Assembly: GCA_947169385.1 (NCBI GenBank)
Contig: CAMVPR010000005.1
Location: 1 to 64,000, forward strand
Origin: an uncultured Lachnospiraceae bacterium
GTDB lineage: Bacteria > Bacillota > Clostridia > Lachnospirales > Lachnospiraceae
Direction of reading: 5' to 3'
Length of the DNA: 64,000 nt
A program made the position numbers and the translations under genes. Position 1 is the first letter of the stretch, and the number at the start of each line of letters is the position of its first letter. The notes below the pieces were generated by a model. The model saw nothing but the letters and a program-made list of their open reading frames with translations, did no database searches and was not told where the DNA came from. Shown here in pieces: positions 32,997 through 42,117 of the stretch.

Positions 32997-35900
32997 ATGA
33001 GTAGCTACAACAAATACGTCAAGAGAATAACAGCTATGGGAGTGGCGTTAATAATGACAATAAGCTTGTTGATTAATGGTTGGCAGGCTAATGGGGTTAA
33101 GGCTGAGACGATAGGAACGATAACTAATTATAATACGCTGTATTCTAATGGAGCAGGTCCGAAAGTTAATAGGAACACCGCCCAAGGAAATGACAGAGCA
33201 ATCAGATTTTTGATTGATGGAGTTCAGGCTGTAGAGGAGACTGGTAGAGGAATATACAGTGTCAAGGTAGAAGGAGGAAGTGAGTACTTCTACACCGGAG
33301 AGACTATAACATCAGCTACTACCACCCCTGGTGTTTATTACAGTGATGGAAGTAGCGGAAGTCTCGCAAAGGGATGGTATTTTGTATATCCTAATGGAGA
33401 TAGGACTAAGAATATTCAGGTTCAGGTGTTAGAATCTGATTCACGACAAACTGGAGAGATATTTATTCGCAAGTCTTCTTTTAGTTATGCGGAGCATACT
33501 TGGATCACAGAAGGTTCATTAAAGAGTGAATTAGATACACTCATACTAAACAATAATCGCTCGGTAATTTTGGCATATGTGAACTATAATGGAATAGTAG
33601 TTAACCCAGTTTATCCTGGAGCTTCGAATGGATCAACATCGTTTGAAGTAAATAACTTAAGGTATTATATTGACTCGGTATCTGAAGTAAGAGCAGACAT
33701 AAAAATATATTACGGTAGCAAGTTGATTGATAAATCTTCTTCGGGAAGTAGTTTTTGTATTAAAATCGGAGATAGACTTACTAATGCTCCTAGTTTGGAT
33801 TACAATTCTAATGCTTATAAACTTAATGCGAATATGGAAAGCAAGGATTATTTGGCTATTTTTGATTGGAGTATTTATAAAGATAGCTATGGCATTAGCA
33901 ATAATGTGAGTTATAAACACACTTATAATGCTGCGGCTTATAATCCTGGAAGCGGGAGTCAGCCGGATAATCCTGATTCATTTGTGTTGATTCCTAAAGA
34001 GGGAATATATCTACCTTTGTCCGCTTCGAAAAAGAATTATTTAAAAATTAGATCAGCGAGCTTTGCGGATAATCAATTGCCGGTGAATGGTGATTATACT
34101 ACTGTCTATGGTCCTGGTGGTCCTCACGAGATTACTTATGATTCGCTTAATGTAGGTCAGACGGTAGGTGTGGACGATGCAGATTTATTTAAGAGTAAGT
34201 CGGCTAATGAGACTAAGGGAAATAGAATCCTTGGAGATATAACCTCTGTCAATAATAATGCGATTGGTTCTGGATATTCGGATGAATATGTTACTATAAC
34301 ACCAACCGGTAGAATAACAGTTAAGAAGGGTAGTGGATCTCGTACTTATACACTGAAAACAAAGACGAAGTATACTAAATTTATTAAAGATACAAATACT
34401 GAGGCTGTGTTATATGATTCAGGTAGTGGAGCTTCTCCAACCAATTATACCTTTGGCTATCAAGAATGGACGGTAACATTAACAATTAAGTCTATTGTTG
34501 CTCCAACATCAGAAGCAGAAGAGACTGAAGCTGCAACTACGACAACAACTGAGAAGGCTACAACCACAGAAGCAACTAAAACAGAGGCTCCAACGACAGA
34601 GGCGCCTAAGTACAAGGTTTCTTTTGGAACTTCTAATTACACAGGACTTAGCAGTAAGATTAAGTTTAGTGGCGGCGGATTAACCGGGTCTAGTATCAAT
34701 GTTGAAGAGAACACCAGCGTAAGTATTACAGGATTAGAGGGCGACAGTACATATTACGAGCCTACAGTAACTATCTCTTACGGTGGCAAAGAAGAGACTG
34801 TAACTAACGGCGTATTCACTATGCCTGCTACTAATGTTACTGTAAATGTTACTTATAAAGTTAAGGCTACGTCTAATATTACATATTCGTTCCCTGACAG
34901 ACAGGGGGCAACTGCGACAGGACCTGCAACAGCGTTAGAGGGAACGACGGTATCATTTGCTGTGCCTGGTTCTAACGACCAGTATAAAGATCCTGTAGTA
35001 AGTGCTACTTATGGTGACGATAATTTGCCTATTTCTTCACTTAAGCCGGGCACAACCAATTCAAATGGTACAATCAATTATTCATTTACGATGCCTAATG
35101 GTAATGTAAATGTTAAGATTTCATATACGGAGAATGAATTTCAGATTAGCGCTAATTATGCTGATACATATACCACATACAGTGCTAATGACCTGATTCT
35201 TTCTAAGACAACAGGAAAGAAAGGTGAAGTTATAACTGTTACTATTCCCGCAGCTAACACAAGGTATAACACTCCTTCAGTTACTGCATCATCTGCGACC
35301 GGTAGTATTACAGTATCTAAGACATCTGATGTAAGTTATAATTTTACGATGCCGGCAGGTAACGTTACAGTTATAGTAACATATCAAAAGATTAGTTATA
35401 AAGTTACGACGTCGTCCAATAACACACAAGCTGCGATAAATGTTACTTCTCCTGCGTACCCTGATGCTAAAGTAACATTTAGCTGCTCAACGGGTGATAC
35501 AGTTTATAAGAACCCTGTTGTTACTGTTAAGAGTGGAAGTACACCGATTGCATGTACATATTCTAACGGTTCGGGTTCATTTACAATGCCTGATTCTAAT
35601 GTAACTATCGAAGTAACTTATGAGGTATGGCACGACGTAACGGTTACCACTAACGGACTTACGGTTTCTTTAGATAAGACCAATGCTAAGACCGGTGATA
35701 AAGTTACTGCGACAATGCAGATAAATGATACAGATTTCTTATACACCAATCCTAAACTTACAGCTACGGGGGTTACATTAGGCAATCCTAGCGATTCGGG
35801 TAATGTTAGAAAATATCAGTTTACAATGCCTGACAAAGCAGTTTCGTTATCGGCAACCTATGAGACTGCCATGTCACAGAAGGTTACAGTGAGTAACATT

Positions 35901-38900
35901 ACCGGTGAATTTACAGCAAGACAGGCGCTTTCAAGCCTTTCACCATCAGGTAATATTACTGTTACCTACAGTGGCGGTGCGACGAGAACAAGAGAGCTTA
36001 ACTCATCTTATTTCACGGACAAGGACGAAGTGACCGCTACAACAGAGGATGCCAATAAGAACACGATTAAGACTCACACAGTCACTGTTACAGTTACTGC
36101 GCCTGCTATCGGTTCTACATGTACGGCTGCAACAGGGACATTTACCTATACATATAAAGAGACAATTGCTCCTAATGAGAGGAAAGTAGCTTTATCGGTC
36201 GGTGAGAGTATGACCGGTTCTGTAACACTCAGCAAGTCAACAGCAATAAAGGGAGATACAATCACTGTCAATGCCAAAGCATCCGCTAAATATGCTTTCC
36301 CTACGATTACTGTGGATCAGAAAGTGGGAACTCTAAGCCCTACTTACGATTCGTTAGGAAATGCGACTGCTACGTTTAAGATGCCTGATGCTGACGTAAC
36401 AGTAACTGTCAAATATACTGCGATAACATTGGCGATTACTTCTTCTAAAGTGACAAGCGGAGGCACATATGATGCAGGGACTAAGGCGATGACAGCCGAT
36501 GAACTTAAGGCGCTTTGTACTGCAACAGCTAAATATGGCTCTAAGACAGTATCAGTTGCCGCGTCGTATATTTCTGCGGCAATAGGTAAGGAAACAACTA
36601 CCAACGACAATGGTACAATCAAGCATAGCTTCCCTGTTACTGTTACCGCTAATTATGGTGAAGTGGCATCTGAGTATAAGTTTACTTATGTATACGGAAC
36701 TCCGGCTTCATATAACATAGTTGCTACAAGTGTTATGAGCGGAGTAAAGATAGAACCTGCAAATGCATATTTCGGGGATACAGTTACGGTTACGGTTACT
36801 CCAGTTGCTGACACTCCTGAATATATCTATAATAATGTAACTTGGACATATGGTAACGGAACTGCTCTTGCTGTTGATAGCGCAGGAACTAATAAATATA
36901 CATTTAAGATGCCTGCGGGTAATGTAACTGCTTCTGTTAATTATAGCAAGATTAAGAGCATTGTAATTAACAAACCGACTACTATCAAGGAGTCTTACGA
37001 TAAGAAGGTTTCAGATCCTAATTCTACATTTGCTGCACCTACAGCAACGGTTACTTATGCTAACAGCAAAGTTAAGACAATTAATCTTACCAAAGATCAG
37101 TATGAATATGTAGAAGATACCAATAATATCAAGGTTACCAAAGGATTACTTAATTCTGCTACCGGTAAGTATGAGTGTGAGGCAGAGGTGCCTATTATTT
37201 TGAAACTTAAGGATGGCTACAAATATGGCGGATTGATGGCGGCTGAAGTTAAGTTCGCATATAAGTACAGATATCCTGAAGGACAGTATGCGGTTAATTT
37301 ATCAGGAGCTTCTATTTTAAAAACAGATACAGATCCTGTGGCAGAGAAGATTGACGATAAAGAACTAGCATCATTGGTTGATTTAGGTCGTGATCCTATT
37401 GACGGAAAGGTTAAGTACGATCCGGGTGAAAAGGTTACTGTAAAAGCTTTGTCAAATGCATTATATGCTTACGCTACAATTAAGTCTTCTGAGGTTACTG
37501 ATATAACGACAACGTACGGCGAAGACGGAACGGCAACATTTGCATTTACGATGCCTAATAAAGAGATTAGTCTTGCAATTACATACGCTCCTCTCATGAA
37601 GGTTTATGTAAGCAAAGGTATCACTACCACAGAATATGACAAGATGATGGACGTTAAAGGTGCAAGTCTCGATGGTGGAGAATTTACCCTTGACTTTGGC
37701 GGAAAGAACAAGATTGTCAAGAGTATGTGGAACAAGGAGAGCAATGAAATTAACGGTATGCTAAGTGTTGCATCCGGTGAAGCTAAGCTTAAAGAAACCA
37801 AAGACGGTAAAGATATTTACGAAGTTCCGGTTAATGTTACATACAATGCAACTATTAAAGACAAGAAGTATTCCGTTAAGGTTCTTAATTCTGAATCAGG
37901 AGCAGCAGGTGAAGCAACCCTTACATACACATATGCAGTAGATAAGGATTTCACAATCACTAAGACTGCGTCAGTTAAAGAGGTTCAGGAGTCGGCAGGA
38001 TATGTTGTTAAGGCAGGCGGTAAGAACGGCGAGAAGATAAGAGTAACCGTTCCTGCTGATACAGACACATACATTGAGCCTATTGTAACCATTACCGTAA
38101 ACGGAAAGACCGAGAAGCTTACTTTGACAGACGGCTACTATGAGTTTACATTAACAGGTGATACAACTGTAAATGCTGACTATGCTGTGCTTAGTGCGAT
38201 TGAAATTACAGATGTATCAACTCTTGGAGGAGCATCAGACAAGAGAATTAACGTGGCAGATTTTAACGCAGGTAAGGTTAAAGCTACTGCGGTATATAAG
38301 AGAAGCGATAATACTGAAATCAAGAAAGAGTTATCTCTTAACAATACCAATACATCATTTGCCGAGACATCTGCTCCTAAGGTTAAGGAAGAGAAAGAAG
38401 AAACCAATGTTTACGAGGTTGGTATTACAGTAACAGTTACTGTCGGTGATAAGACAGCTACAAAGGATTTCACTTATACTTACGAAGAGTCTAAGGCAGC
38501 AACAGATGTTGAGGCTGTTGAGGAAGAGCAGGCCAAGGCTGAGGTTGTGGATTCGGATGTTAAGTCTGACGCTTCGGCAGATGCTGCATTTGCAAAGCCT
38601 AAGATGCTTACCAAGAAATGTAAGTCCAAGAAAAAGAAGATTACAATAAAGTGGTCGGCTGTTGAGGGAGCTACGTATTACGCTGTCTTGATTTCCAAAA
38701 AGAAGAACGGTTTTTATGAGAGGAACAAGATTGTTCCTGCAAGCAAGACTTCTTATACTGTAACCAAGTTTAACGGTAAGAAGCTTAAGAAGGGTACTAA
38801 ATATTTCATAAAGATACAGCCTATCTCCAATCTTCAGGAGGCCAGGGTTGAGACGAGTGAGGTTATTCAAAAAGCTGCCAAGAAGAAGGGCAAATTCACT

Positions 38901-39170
38901 GTCACGGCATCAGCCAACGGCAATCAGGCTGTAAGGAATATCACGGTTTATATGTCGCTTACGGGCGGTGAAGATGCAGGTGAGTGGAAGAAGGTTGCTT
39001 CTTACGGCAATACCGGAAGGAGTTATTCTAAGACTCTTAAGAAGTTCAACGGCAAGAAGATTAAGAAGGGCAGAACGTATTATATCAGATATCAATACAC
39101 TCTGACGGATGCGGATTTTGGCGATGCGTCATCAATATCTGCCCCTATCAGGATTAAATGTAAGAAGTAA
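32997..39170 (+). CDS. Giant secreted repeat protein (paralog B)
   Basis: 2057 residues, start with AAGGAGG upstream, 11 bases after paralog A, clearly one operon. Signal peptide about 1-37. Residues 38-500 match paralog A. A Thr/Glu/Ala linker (about 502-535) leads into a long array (about 540-1720) of beta-rich repeats, eight of which end in F-(T/K)-M-P-x-x-x-V/I-x-(V/L)-x-x-(T/S/K)-Y; spacing varies and some units are inserted or degenerate. This motif belongs to the bacterial surface repeats related to InlB B-repeats. A low-complexity acidic stretch precedes a C-terminal pair of fibronectin-like units ending basic. No wall anchor seen. Probably a long surface filament or adhesin. Confidence 0.8.
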   Translation: MSSYNKYVKRITAMGVALIMTISLLINGWQANGVKAETIGTITNYNTLYSNGAGPKVNRNTAQGNDRAIRFLIDGVQAVEETGRGIYSVKVEGGSEYFYTGETITSATTTPGVYYSDGSSGSLAKGWYFVYPNGDRTKNIQVQVLESDSRQTGEIFIRKSSFSYAEHTWITEGSLKSELDTLILNNNRSVILAYVNYNGIVVNPVYPGASNGSTSFEVNNLRYYIDSVSEVRADIKIYYGSKLIDKSSSGSSFCIKIGDRLTNAPSLDYNSNAYKLNANMESKDYLAIFDWSIYKDSYGISNNVSYKHTYNAAAYNPGSGSQPDNPDSFVLIPKEGIYLPLSASKKNYLKIRSASFADNQLPVNGDYTTVYGPGGPHEITYDSLNVGQTVGVDDADLFKSKSANETKGNRILGDITSVNNNAIGSGYSDEYVTITPTGRITVKKGSGSRTYTLKTKTKYTKFIKDTNTEAVLYDSGSGASPTNYTFGYQEWTVTLTIKSIVAPTSEAEETEAATTTTTEKATTTEATKTEAPTTEAPKYKVSFGTSNYTGLSSKIKFSGGGLTGSSINVEENTSVSITGLEGDSTYYEPTVTISYGGKEETVTNGVFTMPATNVTVNVTYKVKATSNITYSFPDRQGATATGPATALEGTTVSFAVPGSNDQYKDPVVSATYGDDNLPISSLKPGTTNSNGTINYSFTMPNGNVNVKISYTENEFQISANYADTYTTYSANDLILSKTTGKKGEVITVTIPAANTRYNTPSVTASSATGSITVSKTSDVSYNFTMPAGNVTVIVTYQKISYKVTTSSNNTQAAINVTSPAYPDAKVTFSCSTGDTVYKNPVVTVKSGSTPIACTYSNGSGSFTMPDSNVTIEVTYEVWHDVTVTTNGLTVSLDKTNAKTGDKVTATMQINDTDFLYTNPKLTATGVTLGNPSDSGNVRKYQFTMPDKAVSLSATYETAMSQKVTVSNITGEFTARQALSSLSPSGNITVTYSGGATRTRELNSSYFTDKDEVTATTEDANKNTIKTHTVTVTVTAPAIGSTCTAATGTFTYTYKETIAPNERKVALSVGESMTGSVTLSKSTAIKGDTITVNAKASAKYAFPTITVDQKVGTLSPTYDSLGNATATFKMPDADVTVTVKYTAITLAITSSKVTSGGTYDAGTKAMTADELKALCTATAKYGSKTVSVAASYISAAIGKETTTNDNGTIKHSFPVTVTANYGEVASEYKFTYVYGTPASYNIVATSVMSGVKIEPANAYFGDTVTVTVTPVADTPEYIYNNVTWTYGNGTALAVDSAGTNKYTFKMPAGNVTASVNYSKIKSIVINKPTTIKESYDKKVSDPNSTFAAPTATVTYANSKVKTINLTKDQYEYVEDTNNIKVTKGLLNSATGKYECEAEVPIILKLKDGYKYGGLMAAEVKFAYKYRYPEGQYAVNLSGASILKTDTDPVAEKIDDKELASLVDLGRDPIDGKVKYDPGEKVTVKALSNALYAYATIKSSEVTDITTTYGEDGTATFAFTMPNKEISLAITYAPLMKVYVSKGITTTEYDKMMDVKGASLDGGEFTLDFGGKNKIVKSMWNKESNEINGMLSVASGEAKLKETKDGKDIYEVPVNVTYNATIKDKKYSVKVLNSESGAAGEATLTYTYAVDKDFTITKTASVKEVQESAGYVVKAGGKNGEKIRVTVPADTDTYIEPIVTITVNGKTEKLTLTDGYYEFTLTGDTTVNADYAVLSAIEITDVSTLGGASDKRINVADFNAGKVKATAVYKRSDNTEIKKELSLNNTNTSFAETSAPKVKEEKEETNVYEVGITVTVTVGDKTATKDFTYTYEESKAATDVEAVEEEQAKAEVVDSDVKSDASADAAFAKPKMLTKKCKSKKKKITIKWSAVEGATYYAVLISKKKNGFYERNKIVPASKTSYTVTKFNGKKLKKGTKYFIKIQPISNLQEARVETSEVIQKAAKKKGKFTVTASANGNQAVRNITVYMSLTGGEDAGEWKKVASYGNTGRSYSKTLKKFNGKKIKKGRTYYIRYQYTLTDADFGDASSISAPIRIKCKK

Positions 39171-39185
39171 ATATTGTGCATTTTG

Positions 39186-39219
39186 ACCGGGTGGAATATT
39201 CCGCCCGGTTTTTATTTTT
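39186..39219 (+). terminator. Terminator of the surface-protein operon
   Basis: ACCGGG-T-GGAAT and ATTCC-G-CCCGGT form a stem with one mismatch, followed by TTTTATTTTT. Confidence 0.88.
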
Positions 39220-39231
39220 GCAAGATGTTAC

Positions 39232-39261
39232 TTGACAACTTGCATTTAACCATATTATAGT
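39232..39261 (+). promoter_or_regulatory. lysA promoter
   Basis: TTGACA (39232-39237), an 18-base spacer and TATAGT (39256-39261), 35 bases before the ATG. Confidence 0.7.
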
Positions 39262-39296
39262 AGAAAAGGTTTTTTAAAAAAGGAGGCATTTATAAT

Positions 39297-40547
39297 ATGA
39301 AGAAGATACCTTTCGTGACCAAAGAGAAATTAGACGAAATTATAGACAAGTACCCTACACCTTTTCATTTGTATGATGAAGAGGGAATCAGAGAGAATGC
39401 AAGACGCATACAGGAAGCGTTCTCTTGGAATGAGGGATACAAGGAGTATTTTGCAGTTAAGGCTACTCCTAATCCTACTATATTAAAGATATTGAAAGAG
39501 GAAGGCTGTGGAACGGATTGTTCTTCGCTCACAGAGCTTATGCTTTCCGAGATGGTTGGAGTTACAGGTAATGACATTATGTTTTCAAGTAATGACACTC
39601 CTGCTGAGGACTTCAAGAAGGCTAAGGAACTTGATGCAATCATCAACTTAGATGATATATCTCATATCGATTTTCTTGATGAGGTTGCTGGAATGCCTGA
39701 GAAGATTTGTTGTAGATACAATCCGGGTGGCAAGTTCGAGCTTGGTACAGATATTATGGACAATCCGGGTGATGCCAAGTACGGTATGACCAAAGAGCAG
39801 CTTTTTGAAGCATATTCAAGACTCAAGGATATGGGTGTTAAGGAGTTTGGTCTTCACTCATTTATTGCCAGCAATACGGTCAGCAATGATTATTATCCAA
39901 CTCTTGCAGGCATTTTGTTTGAACTTGCAGTTGAGATTAAAGAGAAGACCGGAGTGTGTTTGGACTTTATCAACCTTTCCGGTGGTGTAGGTGTTAACTA
40001 CACTGAGGACAAAGAGCCTAATGACATCATGGTTATTGGTGAGGGCGTGCATAAAGCATTTGACAAAATATTAGTGCCTAACGGACTTGGTAAGGTTAAG
40101 ATATTCACAGAGATGGGTAGATTTATGCTTGCTCCTTATGGTGGGTTGGTTACAACTGCAATCCATGAGAAGAAGATTTACAAGGACTACATCGGTGTTG
40201 ATGCATGTGCGGTTAACCTTATGAGACCTGCGATGTATGGTGCTTATCATCATATCACTGTTATGGGTAAAGAGGATGCTCCTCGCGACCATGTATATGA
40301 TGTTACAGGTTCGCTCTGCGAGAATAATGACAAGTTCGCTATTGACAGAGAGCTTCCTGAGATTGAGAAGGGCGATGTACTGTTTATTCATGACGCGGGC
40401 GCGCATGGATTTGCGATGGGATATAACTACAACGGCAAGTTAAAGTCAGCCGAGCTTCTTCTTCACGAGGATGGTAAGGTTGAGATGATTAGAAGGCCGG
40501 AGACGCCTGATGACTACTTTGCGACTCTTAGAGGTTATGGAATTTAA
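39297..40547 (+). CDS. lysA: Diaminopimelate decarboxylase-like PLP enzyme
   Basis: 416 residues of the fold-III (alanine racemase-like) decarboxylase family. PLP Lys in Y-F-A-V-K-A-T-P-N-P; glycine-rich phosphate site in N-L-S-G-G-V-G-V; C-terminal active-site Cys in S-L-C-E-N-N-D and G-A-H-G-F-A-M-G-Y-N-Y-N-G. It departs from textbook LysA in having L-H-S-F-I-A-S-N where H-x-G-S is usual, and E-M-G-R for E-P-G-R. This variant is common in Lachnospiraceae and annotated as LysA. Lysine synthesis from meso-diaminopimelate is likely; decarboxylation of another amino acid is possible. The transporter gene 15 bases downstream fits amino acid metabolism. Confidence 0.82.
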   Translation: MKKIPFVTKEKLDEIIDKYPTPFHLYDEEGIRENARRIQEAFSWNEGYKEYFAVKATPNPTILKILKEEGCGTDCSSLTELMLSEMVGVTGNDIMFSSNDTPAEDFKKAKELDAIINLDDISHIDFLDEVAGMPEKICCRYNPGGKFELGTDIMDNPGDAKYGMTKEQLFEAYSRLKDMGVKEFGLHSFIASNTVSNDYYPTLAGILFELAVEIKEKTGVCLDFINLSGGVGVNYTEDKEPNDIMVIGEGVHKAFDKILVPNGLGKVKIFTEMGRFMLAPYGGLVTTAIHEKKIYKDYIGVDACAVNLMRPAMYGAYHHITVMGKEDAPRDHVYDVTGSLCENNDKFAIDRELPEIEKGDVLFIHDAGAHGFAMGYNYNGKLKSAELLLHEDGKVEMIRRPETPDDYFATLRGYGI

Positions 40548-40562
40548 GAATAAGGAGATATC

Positions 40563-41987
40563 ATGAGAGAGACAATTGATAACATTTTAGGTAGTATAGA
40601 CGATTTTGTGTGGGGAGTTCCTTTGATGGTGCTTATCCTTTTAGGTGGATTGCTCCTTACTATCAGAGTCAAATGTCTGCAGGTTCACAAGCTTCCTCTT
40701 GCTTTAAGATGGATGGTTAAGAACGAGGAAGACGGTGAAGGCGAGGTTACTTCGTTCGGAGCGCTCTGTACAGCTCTTTCGGCTACAATCGGTACCGGCA
40801 ACATCGTCGGTGTCGCTACCGCAATTGGAACCGGTGGTCCTGGTGCTTTGTTCTGGATGGAAGTTGCTGCGTTCTTCGGAATGGCAACCAAGTATTCAGA
40901 GGGTCTTCTCGCTGTTAAATACAGAGAGGTTGCAGACGATGGTCACTCGCTCGGCGGACCTTTCTACTATATCGAGAAAGGTATGGGTTCTAAGTTCAAA
41001 TGGCTTGCTAAGCTCTTCGCTTTCTTTGGAATCTGTGCAGGTCTTCTTGGAATCGGTACATTTACACAGATTAATGGTATTGTTTCTTCAATCCAGAATT
41101 TCTTCGATCCTGATATGGCTCATTCGGTAAATGTATTAGGTATCGGTGATTATTCTATAGTTGTTGTAATTGCTTCAATTATATTGGCTGTTTTAGTTGC
41201 GCTTGTTGTAATCGGTGGATTAAAGCGTATTGCATCTGTAACACAGGTTGTAGTTCCATTTATGGCTATTCTCTACTTCGCAGTTACATTGGCTCTTATT
41301 GTTGTTAATATTGAGGCTGTTCCGGATGCTGTTGTTACTATCGTTAAGGCTGCATTTTCACCAAAGGCAATAACAGGTGGTATTGTAGGTTCAGTGATCG
41401 TTGCAATGCAGAAGGGTGTTGCAAGAGGTATCTTCTCAAATGAGGCAGGTCTTGGTTCTGCTCCTATAGCTGCAGCAGCTGCTAAGACTAAGGAGCCTGT
41501 AAGACAGGGACTTATCTCGATGACGGGTACATTTATTGATACAATCGTAATCTGTACTATGACAGGTCTTTCAATCGTTATCACAGGTGCTTGGAAGGTA
41601 GAAGGTTTAGAGGGTGTTCAGATTACAACTTATGCATTCCAGAATGGGTTGCCGTTCCCTGCTAAGATATCGGCATTTATCCTTATGATATGTCTTGTGT
41701 TCTTCGCATTTACTACAATCCTTGGATGGGATTACTATTCTGAGAGATGTTTAGAGTACATGGCAGGTGGTAAGAGTAAGTCAGTTCTTGTATATCGTTG
41801 GTTATACATTATAGCTGTCTTTATTGGACCTTACATGACTGTTGCTGAGGTTTGGACTATCGCTGATATTTTCAACGGTCTTATGGCAATCCCTAACATG
41901 ATAGCGTTATTTGCGCTTTCGGGTGTAGTTGCCTATGAAACTAAAGATTTCTTTAAGAGACATACGGATCTGAAACACGAGAAATAG
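40563..41987 (+). CDS. Alanine/sodium symporter (AGCS family)
   Basis: 474 residues with about eleven membrane helices. Family marks are S-A-T-I-G-T-G-N-I-V-G-V-A-T-A near residue 75, G-G-P-G-A-L-F-W-M, and G-V-A-R-G-I-F-S-N-E-A-G-L-G-S-A-P. It imports alanine or glycine with sodium. It starts 15 bases after lysA with AAGGAG and shares its promoter. Adjacent pairing with a diaminopimelate-decarboxylase-like enzyme suggests amino acid balance; the substrate is by family only. Confidence 0.92.
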   Translation: MRETIDNILGSIDDFVWGVPLMVLILLGGLLLTIRVKCLQVHKLPLALRWMVKNEEDGEGEVTSFGALCTALSATIGTGNIVGVATAIGTGGPGALFWMEVAAFFGMATKYSEGLLAVKYREVADDGHSLGGPFYYIEKGMGSKFKWLAKLFAFFGICAGLLGIGTFTQINGIVSSIQNFFDPDMAHSVNVLGIGDYSIVVVIASIILAVLVALVVIGGLKRIASVTQVVVPFMAILYFAVTLALIVVNIEAVPDAVVTIVKAAFSPKAITGGIVGSVIVAMQKGVARGIFSNEAGLGSAPIAAAAAKTKEPVRQGLISMTGTFIDTIVICTMTGLSIVITGAWKVEGLEGVQITTYAFQNGLPFPAKISAFILMICLVFFAFTTILGWDYYSERCLEYMAGGKSKSVLVYRWLYIIAVFIGPYMTVAEVWTIADIFNGLMAIPNMIALFALSGVVAYETKDFFKRHTDLKHEK

Positions 41988-42002
41988 AATACATAATTAC
42001 GT

Positions 42003-42031
42003 CACCGGGATTTACTCCCGGTGCTTTTTTA
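42003..42031 (+). terminator. Terminator after the symporter
   Basis: CACCGGGA-TTTAC-TCCCGGTG followed by C and six T. Confidence 0.92.
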
Positions 42032-42044
42032 TGGCAAATCCACC

Positions 42045-42073
42045 TTGACGGTTTAATTGAACAACACTATAAT
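42045..42073 (+). promoter_or_regulatory. Promoter of the PAS/GAF sensor gene
   Basis: TTGACG (42045-42050), a 17-base spacer and TATAAT (42068-42073), 45 bases before the start. Confidence 0.82.
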
Positions 42074-42117
42074 GAATAACAACTAGGTAAATTATTATAT
42101 AATTGGGGGCAGTTTAT

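Noticed and set aside
34600..38200. CRISPR-like direct repeats within the giant surface gene
   Set aside because: The repetition is at protein level (F-x-M-P units) with variable spacing and DNA divergence; no CRISPR array in the window.
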